Of a stretch of 64,000 bases of DNA, positions 20,831 through 29,841 are shown piece after piece. The DNA lies in assembly GCA_039621445.1 (NCBI GenBank), contig CP154954.1, positions 70,460,150 to 70,524,149 of the forward strand, in the 5' to 3' direction. The stretch is from Euglena gracilis. Its lineage: Eukaryota; Euglenida; Euglenophyceae; Euglenales. Position numbers and translations under genes: made by a program. The notes below the pieces were generated by a model that did not search any database, had not been told where the DNA came from, and saw nothing but the letters and a program-made list of their open reading frames with translations. Each line of letters begins with the position of its first letter. Position 1 is the stretch's first letter.

Positions 20831-20989
20831 AATAGAGTCTATGGCCTAATAGATTCCTCCACACCGTTCCGCCACTTATGCACGATCTCGAATGATGTTA
20901 TCGCAATTGCGTTGCACTATTTCAATCTTTTTTTTCATTCCCATCCCAAGGACAGCGAGAAGGAGGGGGGTGAAACCCCGACTTTCGTC

Positions 20990-21002
20990 GCAAGGGGAGG
21001 AG
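20990..21002 (+). promoter_or_regulatory. Polypurine tract of T2
   Basis: GCAAGGGGAGGAG lies directly before TGACGACC, the first bases of the 3' LTR. Confidence 0.75.
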
Positions 21003-22099
21003 TGACGACCTTTTGAGGTCGACCGCCGGGCGTCGGAGTTTCTCCTTTTAGAAGGCCTTTTCAAGGGCGGTTTAGCTCTAATTTTATGGGTCTCTAAATA
21101 TTTCCATTAATATTCTCTCTCCTAGGGCCCCCATGATTTGGTTGTGCAAGGATAGAGATTGAGTGATGCTAGGTATTCCCAAATGGTGATCTTGGGTCTA
21201 TTTATTATTTTTTTAAGCTTTTTATGCATTTTTCCTTCGGTGTTAAGGAAAATGCTGGATTTGGTGAGCGCGTTTGCAAGCGCTTGGAACATATTTTTCT
21301 GAGATTGGCACCTGAGTTCCTGGAGTTTTTGCAGGGGTTTGCAGAGCTCAATAATGATGGAATTCAGCATTATTTATCAAATCAAGGGGGGAAACCTTGA
21401 TTTTGACCTGGGTTGGTGATTTTGATGCAATGGGAAAGAATTTGCGTTTTGAGGGCGCTTAGGAATCAGCGCCCTCAATCCTAAATTTAACTGCCCACCA
21501 AGGGCATCAAAATCATTTTTTCCTCACAGGGTTTTCCTCTTTACCTGTTTCACCATTGCACTTGTTGTGGGAATTACATTCCATTACAATCAAGTATTGA
21601 ATTTGGCATTCCATTTGCAAAAGGAAGTTTCACAAATTGAGAGCAATCAATCATTTGAAGAAGGTGAGGTTTGTCTTCCCCCCACCTCATCTGTGGGAAA
21701 AGGGGCAGGGGGGTGGGACTCTTCAACTCAGGCAACCACAGGCCAAATTTCACCCCAAACCCCCTTTCTGGCCCAGAAACTGTGAGAAATGACACCAAGG
21801 GGGGGGGGTGTTGGCTCTCACTGGTTCAGCTAGCAGGGAGGGGTTGAAACCCCAAAGGCACCCCCTTGGAGATCCCAGTGAAACCCCCCTCAGGGGTCAG
21901 GGAGGGTCCACTTGGTAGTTACTCCTTGGAAACGATGGCCCAGTTTCGGCCACAGGGGGGGCCAGAATGAGAAAAAATTTACGACACAAGTCGGCTCGAG
22001 GAGACAAAAAAACGATCCTACGCCGGAAACTGGCGCGGGGCGGGGGTTTCCACTTCACCCCAGTACTGCCGTGGGACATGACGGCACGGGTGTGAAACA
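21003..22099 (+). repeat. 3' LTR of T2
   Basis: Starts TGACGACCTTTTGAGGTCGA and ends GGGTGTGAAACA. It is followed by ATTT and then the A2 gag sequence GAAATCTTGAGGGG, which A1 shows uninterrupted. Confidence 0.92.
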
Positions 22100-22103
22100 A
22101 TTT

Positions 22104-22607
22104 GAAATCTTGAGGGGTTCTTGGGGCCCCACCCTTGACCCCTAGGGGTTGGTGTGATTGAGAAAGGTTGGGGCTGGTGTGTCTGACCTTTTTGCCTCTG
22201 CCGTGTTCTGTGGGGTCTGGGTGCTGGTGGCCACCTTGGACTTTGTTCCAGCGACTTTGGATGCTGTAGATGTCTTCATGGCCGGTTCTGCCGTCATGGC
22301 CTTTGTTTCCTTCATGGCCTGTGCGGTTCTGAATTATTGGCCCCATTGCCCTGGTTCCAATGGCCGTAGTGGCCTGCTGGTTGTTCTCTATGCCCCTTGC
22401 AGGGATTTCTGACCACTGTCTGCCAGGGTCCGTGGCCATCACTTTGGGGGGTTTATGTTGTGAAAGTTTCTTCTGGGGAAATTTCTCTTGCGGAAGGGGC
22501 AGCCACGGTTCGCCACAGTCGACCAGCGCCGTCAGGTTTTCCAGCAGCTGCGGCTTCTGCTGCTCCCCCTTGAAGTTCTCCAGCGCTGTTCGCCTTGCGT
22601 ATTGCAA
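22104..22607 (-). pseudogene. Gag 5' part of A2, between T2 and B
   Basis: The - strand reads RRTALENFKGEQQKPQLLEN and LPLPQEKFPQKKLSQHKPPK, matching A1 (RRTTLENFKREHQQLENLTA). It is interrupted at 22,100 by T2 and upstream at 22,632 by B. Confidence 0.65.
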
Positions 22608-22692
22608 GTTTCAGTGAAATTTTCAGAAATTTGAGTACTCCCGGGAAGCATGACCAGGGAGGAAGTGACCATGAGGGCGGAGCACAAGAGGG

Positions 22693-22786
22693 GGGTGAGA
22701 TCCTGCTTTGTGTGCCGGCTGTTTTGTTGTTTGTGTTCTTTTTGACGGGGTGCTTCTTACTGCGACTTTGGTGCCGGAGTTGGCGA
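22693..22786 (+). repeat. Left inverted terminal repeat of B
   Basis: GGGTGAGATCCTGCTTTGTG...GTGCCGGAGTTGGCGA; reverse complement of 27,221-27,306 with only a few differences (for example GACGGGG against GGCGGGG). The recombinase frame ends inside it. Confidence 0.9.
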
Positions 22787-23899
22787 TGATGTGCTCTCCG
22801 ACACCGACTTGGCGAAGGTGAACCGCAGGGGCCCCCCGGCCCGTGAGCAGGGGCGTTTCCTCCCCCCCCCCCCCGAGGATGCTTTTCTTTTTCGGGTGGG
22901 TTGGGTGGGCTCACCCCCCTCTTGTGCTCCGCCCTCTTGGTCACTTCCTCCCTGGTCATGCTTCCCGGGAGTACTCGACCATTCGGGCTTCGCACCTTCA
23001 GGGGGTGAGACTGTGTGCACGACCCCTGTTTCAAATTTTTTCTTTGCCGAATCCACCGCCCCCAATCCCAGGTAATGGGCTGAAAAAGCTGTGGCATTTT
23101 TCCACTGCCCAAGTTCACACACCTCCTCACTGGACAATCCCAGCTTTTTGTACATCAAAACTCCTTCCCCCCTGGTGCTGTGGGCTTTCCAGTGGGAAAT
23201 GGAAATGCCAAAAGTGCCCAACAACTCCTTTGTCAAAGAGTTGATTCTGTTGGAGGACAAGGGTTTTTTGCCATCCAAACTCCACAACAATGGGGCACCC
23301 TGGGGGATGAAAGATGTTCTCTTCACATATTCTCTCATCAAATGATATGGACTCAAAGATGGAATGGAATCAATCTTCAACACTTGCTCCCACTTTGGTG
23401 AAGGCCACCCCTTTCTCCTGACCAAAATGAAAATTTTTTCCCTAACCACTGGAATGGTCCTCTGGGTTCTGGCCAGGTCCATCCCCCTGTGAAGAGCCAA
23501 AAGTCTGAAAGACAAAATGTTTCTCCATCTCAATTCCACGATGGACATGTCAGAAATTTTTGTATGGCTCTGCAACTTTTGCAAAATGGGTAGGGGGTCC
23601 CAAAAAACAGCATACCTCTGCACTGAACGATTCCATTCCTTTTTTACTTTTGTCAGTAAAGGATGAAATCTGATGGACTCTCAACCAGGTAAATATTGCA
23701 GTGAGGCATACGCACATCGAGCATCGCTTTGTGACAGTTTGTGAAGGTCCAGCAGGGCAGTGGCCAGCTCCATCTTGGAGACTTGCAAGGGCTCCAATCC
23801 TTTCTGTTGCAAAATTACAAACAGTTTTCTGAATGCACTGTCATAACATTTCAGTGGTCCCAAACTCCTCAGGACATTTTCAATGTCTTGATGTGACAT
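22757..23899 (-). CDS. Tyrosine recombinase of B, one in-frame TGA
   Basis: ATG at 23,899 (MSHQDIENVLRSLGPL) overlaps the last 31 bases of the RT frame and shares the gag phase. The N-terminal part is the helical DNA-binding half; a TGA at 23,683-23,681 (after LQYLPG) is followed in frame by ESIRFHPLLTKVKKEWNRSV. Catalytic part: FRLLALHRGMDLART (box I Arg), SHWKAHSTRGEG (H-x-x-R) and NATAFSAHYLGLG (Tyr). It would insert circular cDNA by site-specific recombination. The Ser/Gly/Pro-rich tail runs across the ICR into the left inverted repeat. The single stop is either a recent mutation or a read-through site. Confidence 0.9.
22911..23010 (-). repeat. Internal complementary region (ICR) of B
   Basis: Bases 22,911-22,976 are the reverse complement of the left end 22,633-22,699 with one mismatch. 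Bases 22,977-23,010 are the reverse complement of the right end 27,300-27,333 with one mismatch. The fused order predicts the circle junction GAATGGTC/GAGTACTC. Confidence 0.92.
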
Positions 23900-26190
23900 T
23901 TTTTGCTGTTCCAAAAGGAACCTGATACCACTGTGCAAGCCAGGGGCCATTTTGGCTTTGGCATTGATTGCCCCCAACAGCTGCTGAACATGCCTTCCCT
24001 GGGGGGTAAGACCAACATTCCTGTCCCTGGTTTGGACATTTTGATTAATAGGGGCCACCATGGACTCGAAACCCACATGGGTGTCACCAAAAGACATTTC
24101 ACCTGCTTGTTCAGCCTCAGTCTGATGAGCCATGGGAAAATTACCTTCCATGGGGGGTTGGCATAAACCTCTTTGGCTGAGCTCAGGTCGCATTTCAATG
24201 CATCCACCAGAAAAGCCTGGTGGTGTGGCCATCTGGCCACAAATTTTTGGAATTTTGCATTTCCTGGAGATGCAAACATGTCTGTGTCTGGAGCAATGTC
24301 CTTTCTGAAGAACCTCAAAATTTGGGTGAACAGTCTTGGGCACAGGGTATAATCCCCCCTGTCTTGATCCCACCTTGTGAGGGGGTCTGCCAACATTGCT
24401 GCTGAAGGAACCCACTGAACCTGCAACTGAACTTGGTTTTCCCAACACCAATGAAACAGGGGTTCCAAAATCTGATTGAGGTGTGTTTTTCTGCCTCCCC
24501 ATTTGGTAAGGTAACTCAGTGCTACCTGATTGTCTACATTTAACAGCACTGTCTCCCCTGGCTGGGCAAATGCTTTTACTGTCTGAACAGCTGCCATCAG
24601 TTCTTTCACATTTATGTGTAAGCAATTTTTCTCCCTCCAAAATTCTTGGATGATTTGATTTTGGGATGAATCCACTCCCCCCCATGCCCATGTGGAGGAG
24701 TCTGAATGGAGCACCCTTTTTGCCTGTTGCAGGAAAGGCCTGCCCAGGCCTGGCTGCAAGTATGCCTTCAGCACTTTGATTTCCCCTTTCAGCCTTTCTG
24801 GAATGTCGATGCAAAAATCCCAGCCCCTTTCTTGGTGCATCTGGCTGAACTTTAAAAGCTCCTGGGTTACCAGCCTTGAAAATGGCAGAGCAGGGAGGTA
24901 ACTTCTGACTTGCCCCAGAATGCTGGCTATTTTTCTGCAACTTAGTTTTTGGGCCAGCACCACCTTGCCCAGTTCCTTTCTGATAGTTTTTAGTTTGTGT
25001 GGGGGCACCTCCAGCTGACCTTTTTCCAAGTCTATGATGAACCCCAAATGCTGCAGCCTTTGTGTGGGAGTAAACACAGACTTTTTCTGGCTGACCTTGA
25101 ACCCAGCCTCCCCTAATGTGTCCAGCATTTGCAGTAAATGTTTTTTCACCAAATTTTCTGTTGAACCAAACAGAACGATGTCGTCCAAATAGACGAACAC
25201 TTGCATTCCCTTTGACCTCCACAGTTTTAACAGAACTTTCATTAGTGACATGAACAATTTTGGGAGGGTGCTTAGGCCAAAACAGGCCCCCTGAAACTCC
25301 CACAGGTCTGATCCCACTTGAATTCTGACAAATTTTTTGAAATCGTTTTCCAGACCCAGATGAAAGTATGCATCTTTCAAATCTAGTTTGACTACCCAAT
25401 CCCCCCTTTTCAGAGTGGGGAAAATTGTGGACATGTTTTCCAAAGTGAACTTCTCTGGACAGCAAAATTGATTTAGATCTCGACAATCTGTGATAAGTCG
25501 ATGCTTGACCCCCTCCCCTTCTGGTTTGGACAACACAAACCAGGGTACCAGATGGGCAGTGTCTTGGGCATTTTGTACTTTTTTGGTTGCCCCACTTTCT
25601 TGGTACTCCTGCAAGATTTTGGAGGCCAGGCTGATTTCCTGCACTGACTTTTGCTGCTGCCTTTTTGACAGACACAGAGGTAGGGGGTGGTCTGGCTGCA
25701 CACCTTTTTGAATTAGTGCTACTACCCACTGATTTGCATTTTCCTGCCACCATGGCAGACATTTTCTTAGTCTCTGAAACACAGGCACCTTTTCCCAGGC
25801 CCTTTCTCTGAAATCCAGGCTTTGAATGATTCCTCTCTCCCATTCCATAGGGGGGGAGTTTGTGCTGGGCCAGGCCCCTGTCCCCATGAGCCCTTGCCAG
25901 ACTGGGGATGGCTTCAGAGCAGGGGTCAGCAGGGGGATTACCTCCTCCATGGAGCTCAGCTGGGGGGTCTCTCCCCCACTCCATTGATGGTCTGGCTGTG
26001 ATGGCTTCACCCCTTCTTGGGGACTTTGATGCTTCAGGCTTTGATGCTTCAGGCTTTGCCCTTGCCTTTCCTGTGGGCATGAGTAGGGAGTGGGAAGATT
26101 CAGTAGGGTATCCATACCCCTTCTGCCATCCTGGGTTCTTCCACAGGCTGCCATAGCCTTTTCCTCTCCCAGCCTTGCCTTGGCTGCCAT
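23869..26190 (-). CDS. RT - RNase H - methylase-like polyprotein of B
   Basis: 773-codon frame, open throughout. The DIRS-specific entry is RLRKCLPWWQENANQWVVAL. RT: SKPEGEGVKHRLITDCRDLN, LKDAYFHLGLENDFKKFVRI, FVYLDDIVLFG (YLDD at 25,191-25,180), HLGFIIDLEKGQLEVPPHKL. RNase H: LHSDSSTWAWGGVDSSQ (D), HINVKELMAA (E), NVDNQVALSYL (D), MLADPLTRWDQ (D). C-terminal: DMFASPGNAKFQKF, then EVYANPPWKVIFPW; NPPW is the motif IV of N6-adenine methylases, a domain known from DIRS elements. It makes and replicates the cDNA. The true start is probably in the stretch shared with gag (25,850-26,190). Confidence 0.93.
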   Translation of the reverse strand: MAAKARLGEEKAMAACGRTQDGRRGMDTLLNLPTPYSCPQERQGQSLKHQSLKHQSPQEGVKPSQPDHQWSGGETPQLSSMEEVIPLLTPALKPSPVWQGLMGTGAWPSTNSPPMEWERGIIQSLDFRERAWEKVPVFQRLRKCLPWWQENANQWVVALIQKGVQPDHPLPLCLSKRQQQKSVQEISLASKILQEYQESGATKKVQNAQDTAHLVPWFVLSKPEGEGVKHRLITDCRDLNQFCCPEKFTLENMSTIFPTLKRGDWVVKLDLKDAYFHLGLENDFKKFVRIQVGSDLWEFQGACFGLSTLPKLFMSLMKVLLKLWRSKGMQVFVYLDDIVLFGSTENLVKKHLLQMLDTLGEAGFKVSQKKSVFTPTQRLQHLGFIIDLEKGQLEVPPHKLKTIRKELGKVVLAQKLSCRKIASILGQVRSYLPALPFSRLVTQELLKFSQMHQERGWDFCIDIPERLKGEIKVLKAYLQPGLGRPFLQQAKRVLHSDSSTWAWGGVDSSQNQIIQEFWREKNCLHINVKELMAAVQTVKAFAQPGETVLLNVDNQVALSYLTKWGGRKTHLNQILEPLFHWCWENQVQLQVQWVPSAAMLADPLTRWDQDRGDYTLCPRLFTQILRFFRKDIAPDTDMFASPGNAKFQKFVARWPHHQAFLVDALKCDLSSAKEVYANPPWKVIFPWLIRLRLNKQVKCLLVTPMWVSSPWWPLLIKMSKPGTGMLVLPPREGMFSSCWGQSMPKPKWPLACTVVSGSFWNSKKCHIKTLKMS

Positions 26191-27187
26191 AGCCTTTGCC
26201 TTTGCCCCACTTGAACTTAAATCCTTTATTTCCTGTGGGGATGGGAAAATGAGACATAGAATGTCTTGAAAAGGCTGTTGCCAAGCCTGCTTGATTCAGA
26301 GCCCATTGGGCTTTGTCCACAGCCAAGTCTTCTTTGGAGAACAGCCCGTTGTTGGTGCTGGGGATTGCCCCTGGAATGCTGCACCTCTTCCTCTCCTTCA
26401 GCAGTGTCTGTTCCATCTCTGCTACAGCAAAAAACAATTGTTGTGCCAATATTTGATAATCTGTCTCCACACTGCCATACAGGCATGCCACCATCCTTTC
26501 CAGGTGTAACATCTTTTGTTGCCATGACTTCAATTGTTTATCCCAGGCCCCTTTGCCGTCTGCGTTGTGATTGTTATCCTCTGCACGACTTTTCATCCCG
26601 TTATACCTGGGCAGCTCCCCCAGGACCATCTTCCAGGGGAGTATCACTCCATTTTCGACGTGCCGAAGGCACGCTGCCAGCTCTGGCGCCAGGGGCGCCA
26701 GTTCTTCCTGCCAGGGGAGCCGTTCTTCCGCGTCGTCGTTGTCGTTGTCCTCCTCGTCTTCTCCGTCCTCCTCCATCGCGGACCGCTCCGCTCGTGGCGT
26801 CATCCCTTTGTCTTTCTTCGAACTCTTCTCCAGCCAACGATCCGCCAACTTGAACGCCACGTCCGCTGCTGTCTGCCCCAAGTCTATCAGTGGTACCTCC
26901 ACACTTCCTGCCAACGCCACCGAGTACAAGAACGAATTCCTGTAGTCTCCGACTTGGCTGGAGACCATCGCCACCTGGGTCAACTCGTGGACCTTCTTTG
27001 CGCACTTCGTCGTGTGCCATCCGCCTCCCAGCCAGTTCTGCCCGGCCGCGATGACGGCGACGAGGGATTCCGGGGACGACTCCGCCAATAGCTTCGCCAC
27101 CTTGTCCCCGTTGAAAAAGAGCTCGCTCCACGAATTGTTGAAAACTGATTCATCCTCTGATGTCAAGATTTCTGCGTACGTTGCCAT
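25900..27187 (-). CDS. Gag-like ORF of B
   Basis: Chosen start: ATG at 27,187-27,185 (MATYAEILTSEDESVFNNSW), the first one downstream of the inverted repeat. The protein has an acidic patch (EEDGEDEEDNDNDDAEE) near residue 145, a helical middle (QQKMLHLERMVACLYGSVET) and a Gly/Lys/Tyr-rich basic tail (KWGKGKGYGSQGKAGRGKG), suitable for RNA binding; no zinc knuckle. The frame has no stop until 23,681, running right through the RT region in a different phase. The functional C-terminus is therefore unknown and the position given is approximate. Confidence 0.7.
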
Positions 27188-27220
27188 TTTGATGTTGTCG
27201 AAGAACGTTAATATCCGCCA

Positions 27221-27306
27221 ACTCCGGCACCAAAAAGCAGTAAGAAGCACCCCGCCAAAAAGAACACAAACAACAAAACAGCCGGCACACAAAGCAGGAT
27301 CTCACC
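27221..27306 (+). repeat. Right inverted terminal repeat of B
   Basis: CCGCCAACTCCGGCACCAAA...AAGCAGGATCTCACCCC, inverse of the left repeat. It lies upstream of the gag ATG at 27,187 and so contains or borders the promoter. Confidence 0.9.
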
Positions 27307-27333
27307 CCCTGAAGGTGCGAAGCGCGAATGGTC

Positions 27334-27669
27334 CAACAATTTCAGCTTTGAGTTTCTGCACGAGCATCTTTATCTATATAATTTGAATTGGTTGATCGGC
27401 GTCTTCTTCTTCCAATTGATAACGTATTTGGCGTTCCTTTTTTTTTCCCCTCTGAGTGTCGAAGGGCAAATGAAGAATCAGCCAACCCCGGCGGCAAAAT
27501 CGTACTCCCTCGAGGAAAACCGACCAGGGAGGAAGGGACACCGAGGGCGAAGCACAAAGACCTTGTGAGCCCAACCCGGGGCCTCCTAACCCAACGCAAG
27601 ACACACGCCAAACAACACCGCCGGCGAGCAAGGCATGGCCTCACAAGGGAAAAGTGCGGAGCCCGAGGA
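27334..27669 (-). repeat. Right end of A2, with an extra left-end block
   Basis: 27,338-27,497 matches A1 11,683-11,838 (CAGCTTTGAGTTTCTGC; AATTGATAA). Then 27,500-27,572 is a ~73-bp block nearly identical to the left-end half of the A2 ICR, followed by the regular inverted repeat (CAACACCGCCGGCGAGCAAG) and the terminus. A1 has no such block at this place. Confidence 0.65.
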
Positions 27670-27918
27670 GTCCCAAACGCACCAAAGCCATCCATACAAT
27701 ACTGTTGGCGAAAAGGCACTGCTCCACAAGCGGAAAGTGCGGTGCCTGAGGTGTCGCTCACTTTGCGTTCCTATTTCGCGGACCTTTTGCTTCAGTGGAG
27801 GACGTACTTCCCGCCTTAAAACGAGCATCTCGTCATAAAGTCCATGGTTTCTGTTTCTTAAAAATCCAGGGCGAGAAGGATATTACACAATGCAACGCCT
27901 CGAAGAAAACAAAAAGAA

Positions 27919-28626
27919 GTGCAGAAAACAAAAGGAAATCTGGACAAGCTTTCAGAGTCAACCCAATCCCTTCAACCCCTTATTGCTTTCCTGTTTGTTC
28001 CTCCCCATTTTGGGCACGAAAATGACAACACGCTCAACATGAATTCCTCTACATCGAGTCAAAGCAAAATACGTCATATGTCAAAGAAACACTTTGCAAA
28101 TGGAGTGGAGAAAAACGATGAGGAGCGTCTTGTCTTTGTGGGCTGGATACTTGAGATTAATTATTACAAAAAAGAAAACACTGCCAAAAGCGAAACCAAA
28201 AAAATACATGGTGAGCTGGCAAATTCTGCCAAAAACTATGGGCGAAAAATCGCTGGTCAGCTGGGATACGAGGAGTCTTGCTCCATCTTGCTTTATTGGG
28301 GTCCCACACCCCCCCAGAAGAGACCCCCAGAGGACTCATCATTTCCTCCTTCACAAAAACCACGAAAAACCTTGAAATTGTTTGGAAGTCTCGAGTTCAT
28401 GATATTTTACCCTTCCAAATTTGAATCTGCCCCTGAGCGACTGATTGGTTTCCAAAACAACATTGGTCAAATTCAGGTAGCTAGAGAAAAAAATCTGGAA
28501 ACCCACCCCAGGGTTTCCAAGGTTCCTAAACACTTTGGCGAGGCGATGGCCTCAGCCCCTGATTTGCCAATCTTATCAACACAAAAAATAAGCAATTTTC
28601 AATTCCTCATTGAACAAATCTGTTGA
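27919..28626 (+). CDS. Hypothetical ORF, 235 codons
   Basis: The longest + strand frame outside elements in this part. No known motif; composition is Lys/Ser/Pro-rich (SKKHFANGVEKNDEERLVF; PTPPQKRPPEDSSFPPSQKP). It ends FLIEQIC with TGA at 28,624. It lies between the A2 right end and the last exon of gene 1, on the opposite strand. It may be chance or part of an unknown repeat; no splice or promoter evidence. Confidence 0.25.
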   Translation: MQKTKGNLDKLSESTQSLQPLIAFLFVPPHFGHENDNTLNMNSSTSSQSKIRHMSKKHFANGVEKNDEERLVFVGWILEINYYKKENTAKSETKKIHGELANSAKNYGRKIAGQLGYEESCSILLYWGPTPPQKRPPEDSSFPPSQKPRKTLKLFGSLEFMIFYPSKFESAPERLIGFQNNIGQIQVAREKNLETHPRVSKVPKHFGEAMASAPDLPILSTQKISNFQFLIEQIC

Positions 28627-28744
28627 TTTCTTCATGCAACAATTTTTGAACAAGAATCAGGCCCACGTATCACACGCCGGGGTCGGTGGAAAACAGTTCG
28701 TGATTCACAAAACCGTTGTGTGTCTGGTGGAAAGGGGGCGTTGG

Positions 28745-28912
28745 TCATCCCTCCTGGTAGTCCAGGATCTGCAAGGCGACGTAGCCTCCGAGGGTGACGG
28801 CTGCCTTCTCCGCACTGAAAGTACCGCTGCGGGTCTCTCCGTCTGGGGCCCGGATACCAGCGACACCCCGTCCAAACGTTCGACTTCCCAACGCGAGGGT
28901 AATTGCAACAGT
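28745..28912 (-). CDS. Gene 1, last exon
   Basis: After an AG acceptor (GCAAAGAG, just above 28,912) the frame reads TVAITLALGSRTFGRGVAGI, RAPDGETRSGTFSAEK and AAVTLGGYVALQILDYQEG, then TGA (28,747-28,745). Third-position GC bias and one unbroken frame set it off from its AT-rich surroundings. It joins in phase 0 to the exon ending at 31,395. Family not recognised. Confidence 0.6.
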   Translation of the reverse strand, partial: TVAITLALGSRTFGRGVAGIRAPDGETRSGTFSAEKAAVTLGGYVALQILDYQEG

Positions 28913-29517
28913 CTCTTTGCATTCAGCCCAAAGCCTTATTCAACATGATTATGATGACGGTAATAACTGATAACTGATAACTGATGATGATGATGATGAT
29001 AATGATCATGACGACGATGACGACTAAGCAGATGATAATTGGACGTGCTGAGCCGTTCTTTTTTTGGGGGGGGGCACCATTCATTCATCTTTTTTTGGCA
29101 CCATTCAGCATGGGTTGGTTTGTGACAGAGATTAATTTGAAAACGATAATAAATAATACGGTATAAAACGATATAAAAAATACTTTTTGCAAAATGCCCA
29201 CAACTTCGCACTGCTCGATGCATACAAACCTTCATGCCCCAACACATCACAACATCAGCAGCATGCACTGAATTTCCGGGAGAAGCGACACCCTGACTCA
29301 ACTTCCGGAGGCAATCAATGGCGAACGGGCCCTCGGCTGGTGCAATGGCCGTTGTTGACCTCCACGGCAAACCTTCCTGTTTGCAGTGGCACTTGGCTGG
29401 CCGTGGCCATGCAACTGCTCAAAAACACGCTTTTGGCCCGCCCCGACCTCAATCATATGTCAACGGGGCCTGGGCGCCCGAGGGGGAAAAAAGCTTCACC
29501 CAGGGGTTTGTTTTGGC
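28913..29517. other. Intron sequence with short ATG/GAT repeat
   Basis: Contains a (GAT)n-like run at 28,978-29,020 and AT-rich DNA. No exon recognised; could be intron of gene 1. Confidence 0.4.
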
Positions 29518-29841
29518 CATACCATTGCTTAGCGACATACCCCCGGGGGGAGGGGGGGGTCACTTTCCACTCTGAGAAAACCAGCCAGTCATTACCACCC
29601 CCCCCCCCCGGGGGGATCGGCCACTCTTGAATGCGCTCATGTTGGCAAGGCAACATTGCCAAAAAATCTCAAAAAATTCCAAAAAATTTCCGGCGCCTTC
29701 GGCGCCAGTTCAACCACTTTTCATTTTCGGGCCTACCCCACCTCGGGGCACTTGGCCAAAAACCAGTCAGTCACTCTGAAAAAAACCAGTCAATAACCCT
29801 CCCGGGGGAGTGGGGTGGGACAGGTGTTAAGCAATGGTGTA
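29518..29841 (+). mobile_element. hAT-type MITE copy 1
   Basis: Starts CATACCATTGCTTAGC, ends GTTAAGCAATGGTGTA (inverted ends), 324 bp. Flanked by GTTTTGGC (29,510-29,517) and GTTTTGAC (29,842-29,849), an 8-bp duplication with one change. The interior shares GGCGCCTTCGGCGCC hairpin and CCAGTCAGTCACTCTGAAAA with copy 2 at 49,514. No coding. Confidence 0.8.

Larger units (their letters stand above)
15356..22099 (+). mobile_element. T2: Ty3/Gypsy chromovirus with both LTRs, nested in A2
   Basis: Two direct repeats of about 1.1 kb (15,356-16,457 and 21,003-22,099) start TG and end CA. A PBS-like TGGTAAGCAGAG follows the first and a PPT precedes the second. ATTT flanks both sides as a target duplication (15,352-15,355; 22,100-22,103). 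The interior is 4.5 kb: it opens directly in the RT tail/RNase H, then integrase and chromodomain, so gag, protease and most of RT are deleted. The LTRs differ by roughly 10-15% by eye, implying an old insertion. Confidence 0.92.
22633..27333 (-). mobile_element. B: DIRS-like tyrosine-recombinase retrotransposon, near intact
   Basis: A 4.7-kb element on the - strand: gag, RT/RNase H/methylase-like and tyrosine recombinase frames overlap one another. The ends are set by the internal complementary region (22,911-23,010), whose reverse complement is right end (27,300-27,333) plus left end (22,633-22,699). Inverted repeats of about 90 bp lie just inside (22,693-22,786 and 27,221-27,306). No target duplication is seen, as expected for this class. 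Ends and ICR differ by one base each, indicating a young insertion. Confidence 0.93.
12028..27669 (-). mobile_element. A2: DIRS-like retrotransposon interrupted by T2 and B
   Basis: On the - strand, its right end (27,637-27,669) reads GGCCTCACAAGG...GAGCCCGAGG and its left end begins TCGTACTCCC at 12,028. Between them are gag, RT thumb, RNase H and tyrosine recombinase. Two other elements split it: B between 27,334 and 22,632, and T2 between 22,100 and 15,355. The sequence left after removing both is collinear with A1. The RT palm segment present in A1 (about 9966-10,300) is missing at 14,494, so A2 is internally deleted and non-autonomous. Confidence 0.82.

Noticed and set aside
20213-21016. 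267-codon Gly/Pro-rich ORF
   Set aside because: Open only because of G-run tandem repeats in the T2 3' region; no motif and shifts among units.
26534-27131. Ser/Pro/Arg-rich frames on both strands over gag of B
   Set aside because: Shadows of the GC-rich gag coding region; the - strand frame from 27,187 explains the codon pattern.
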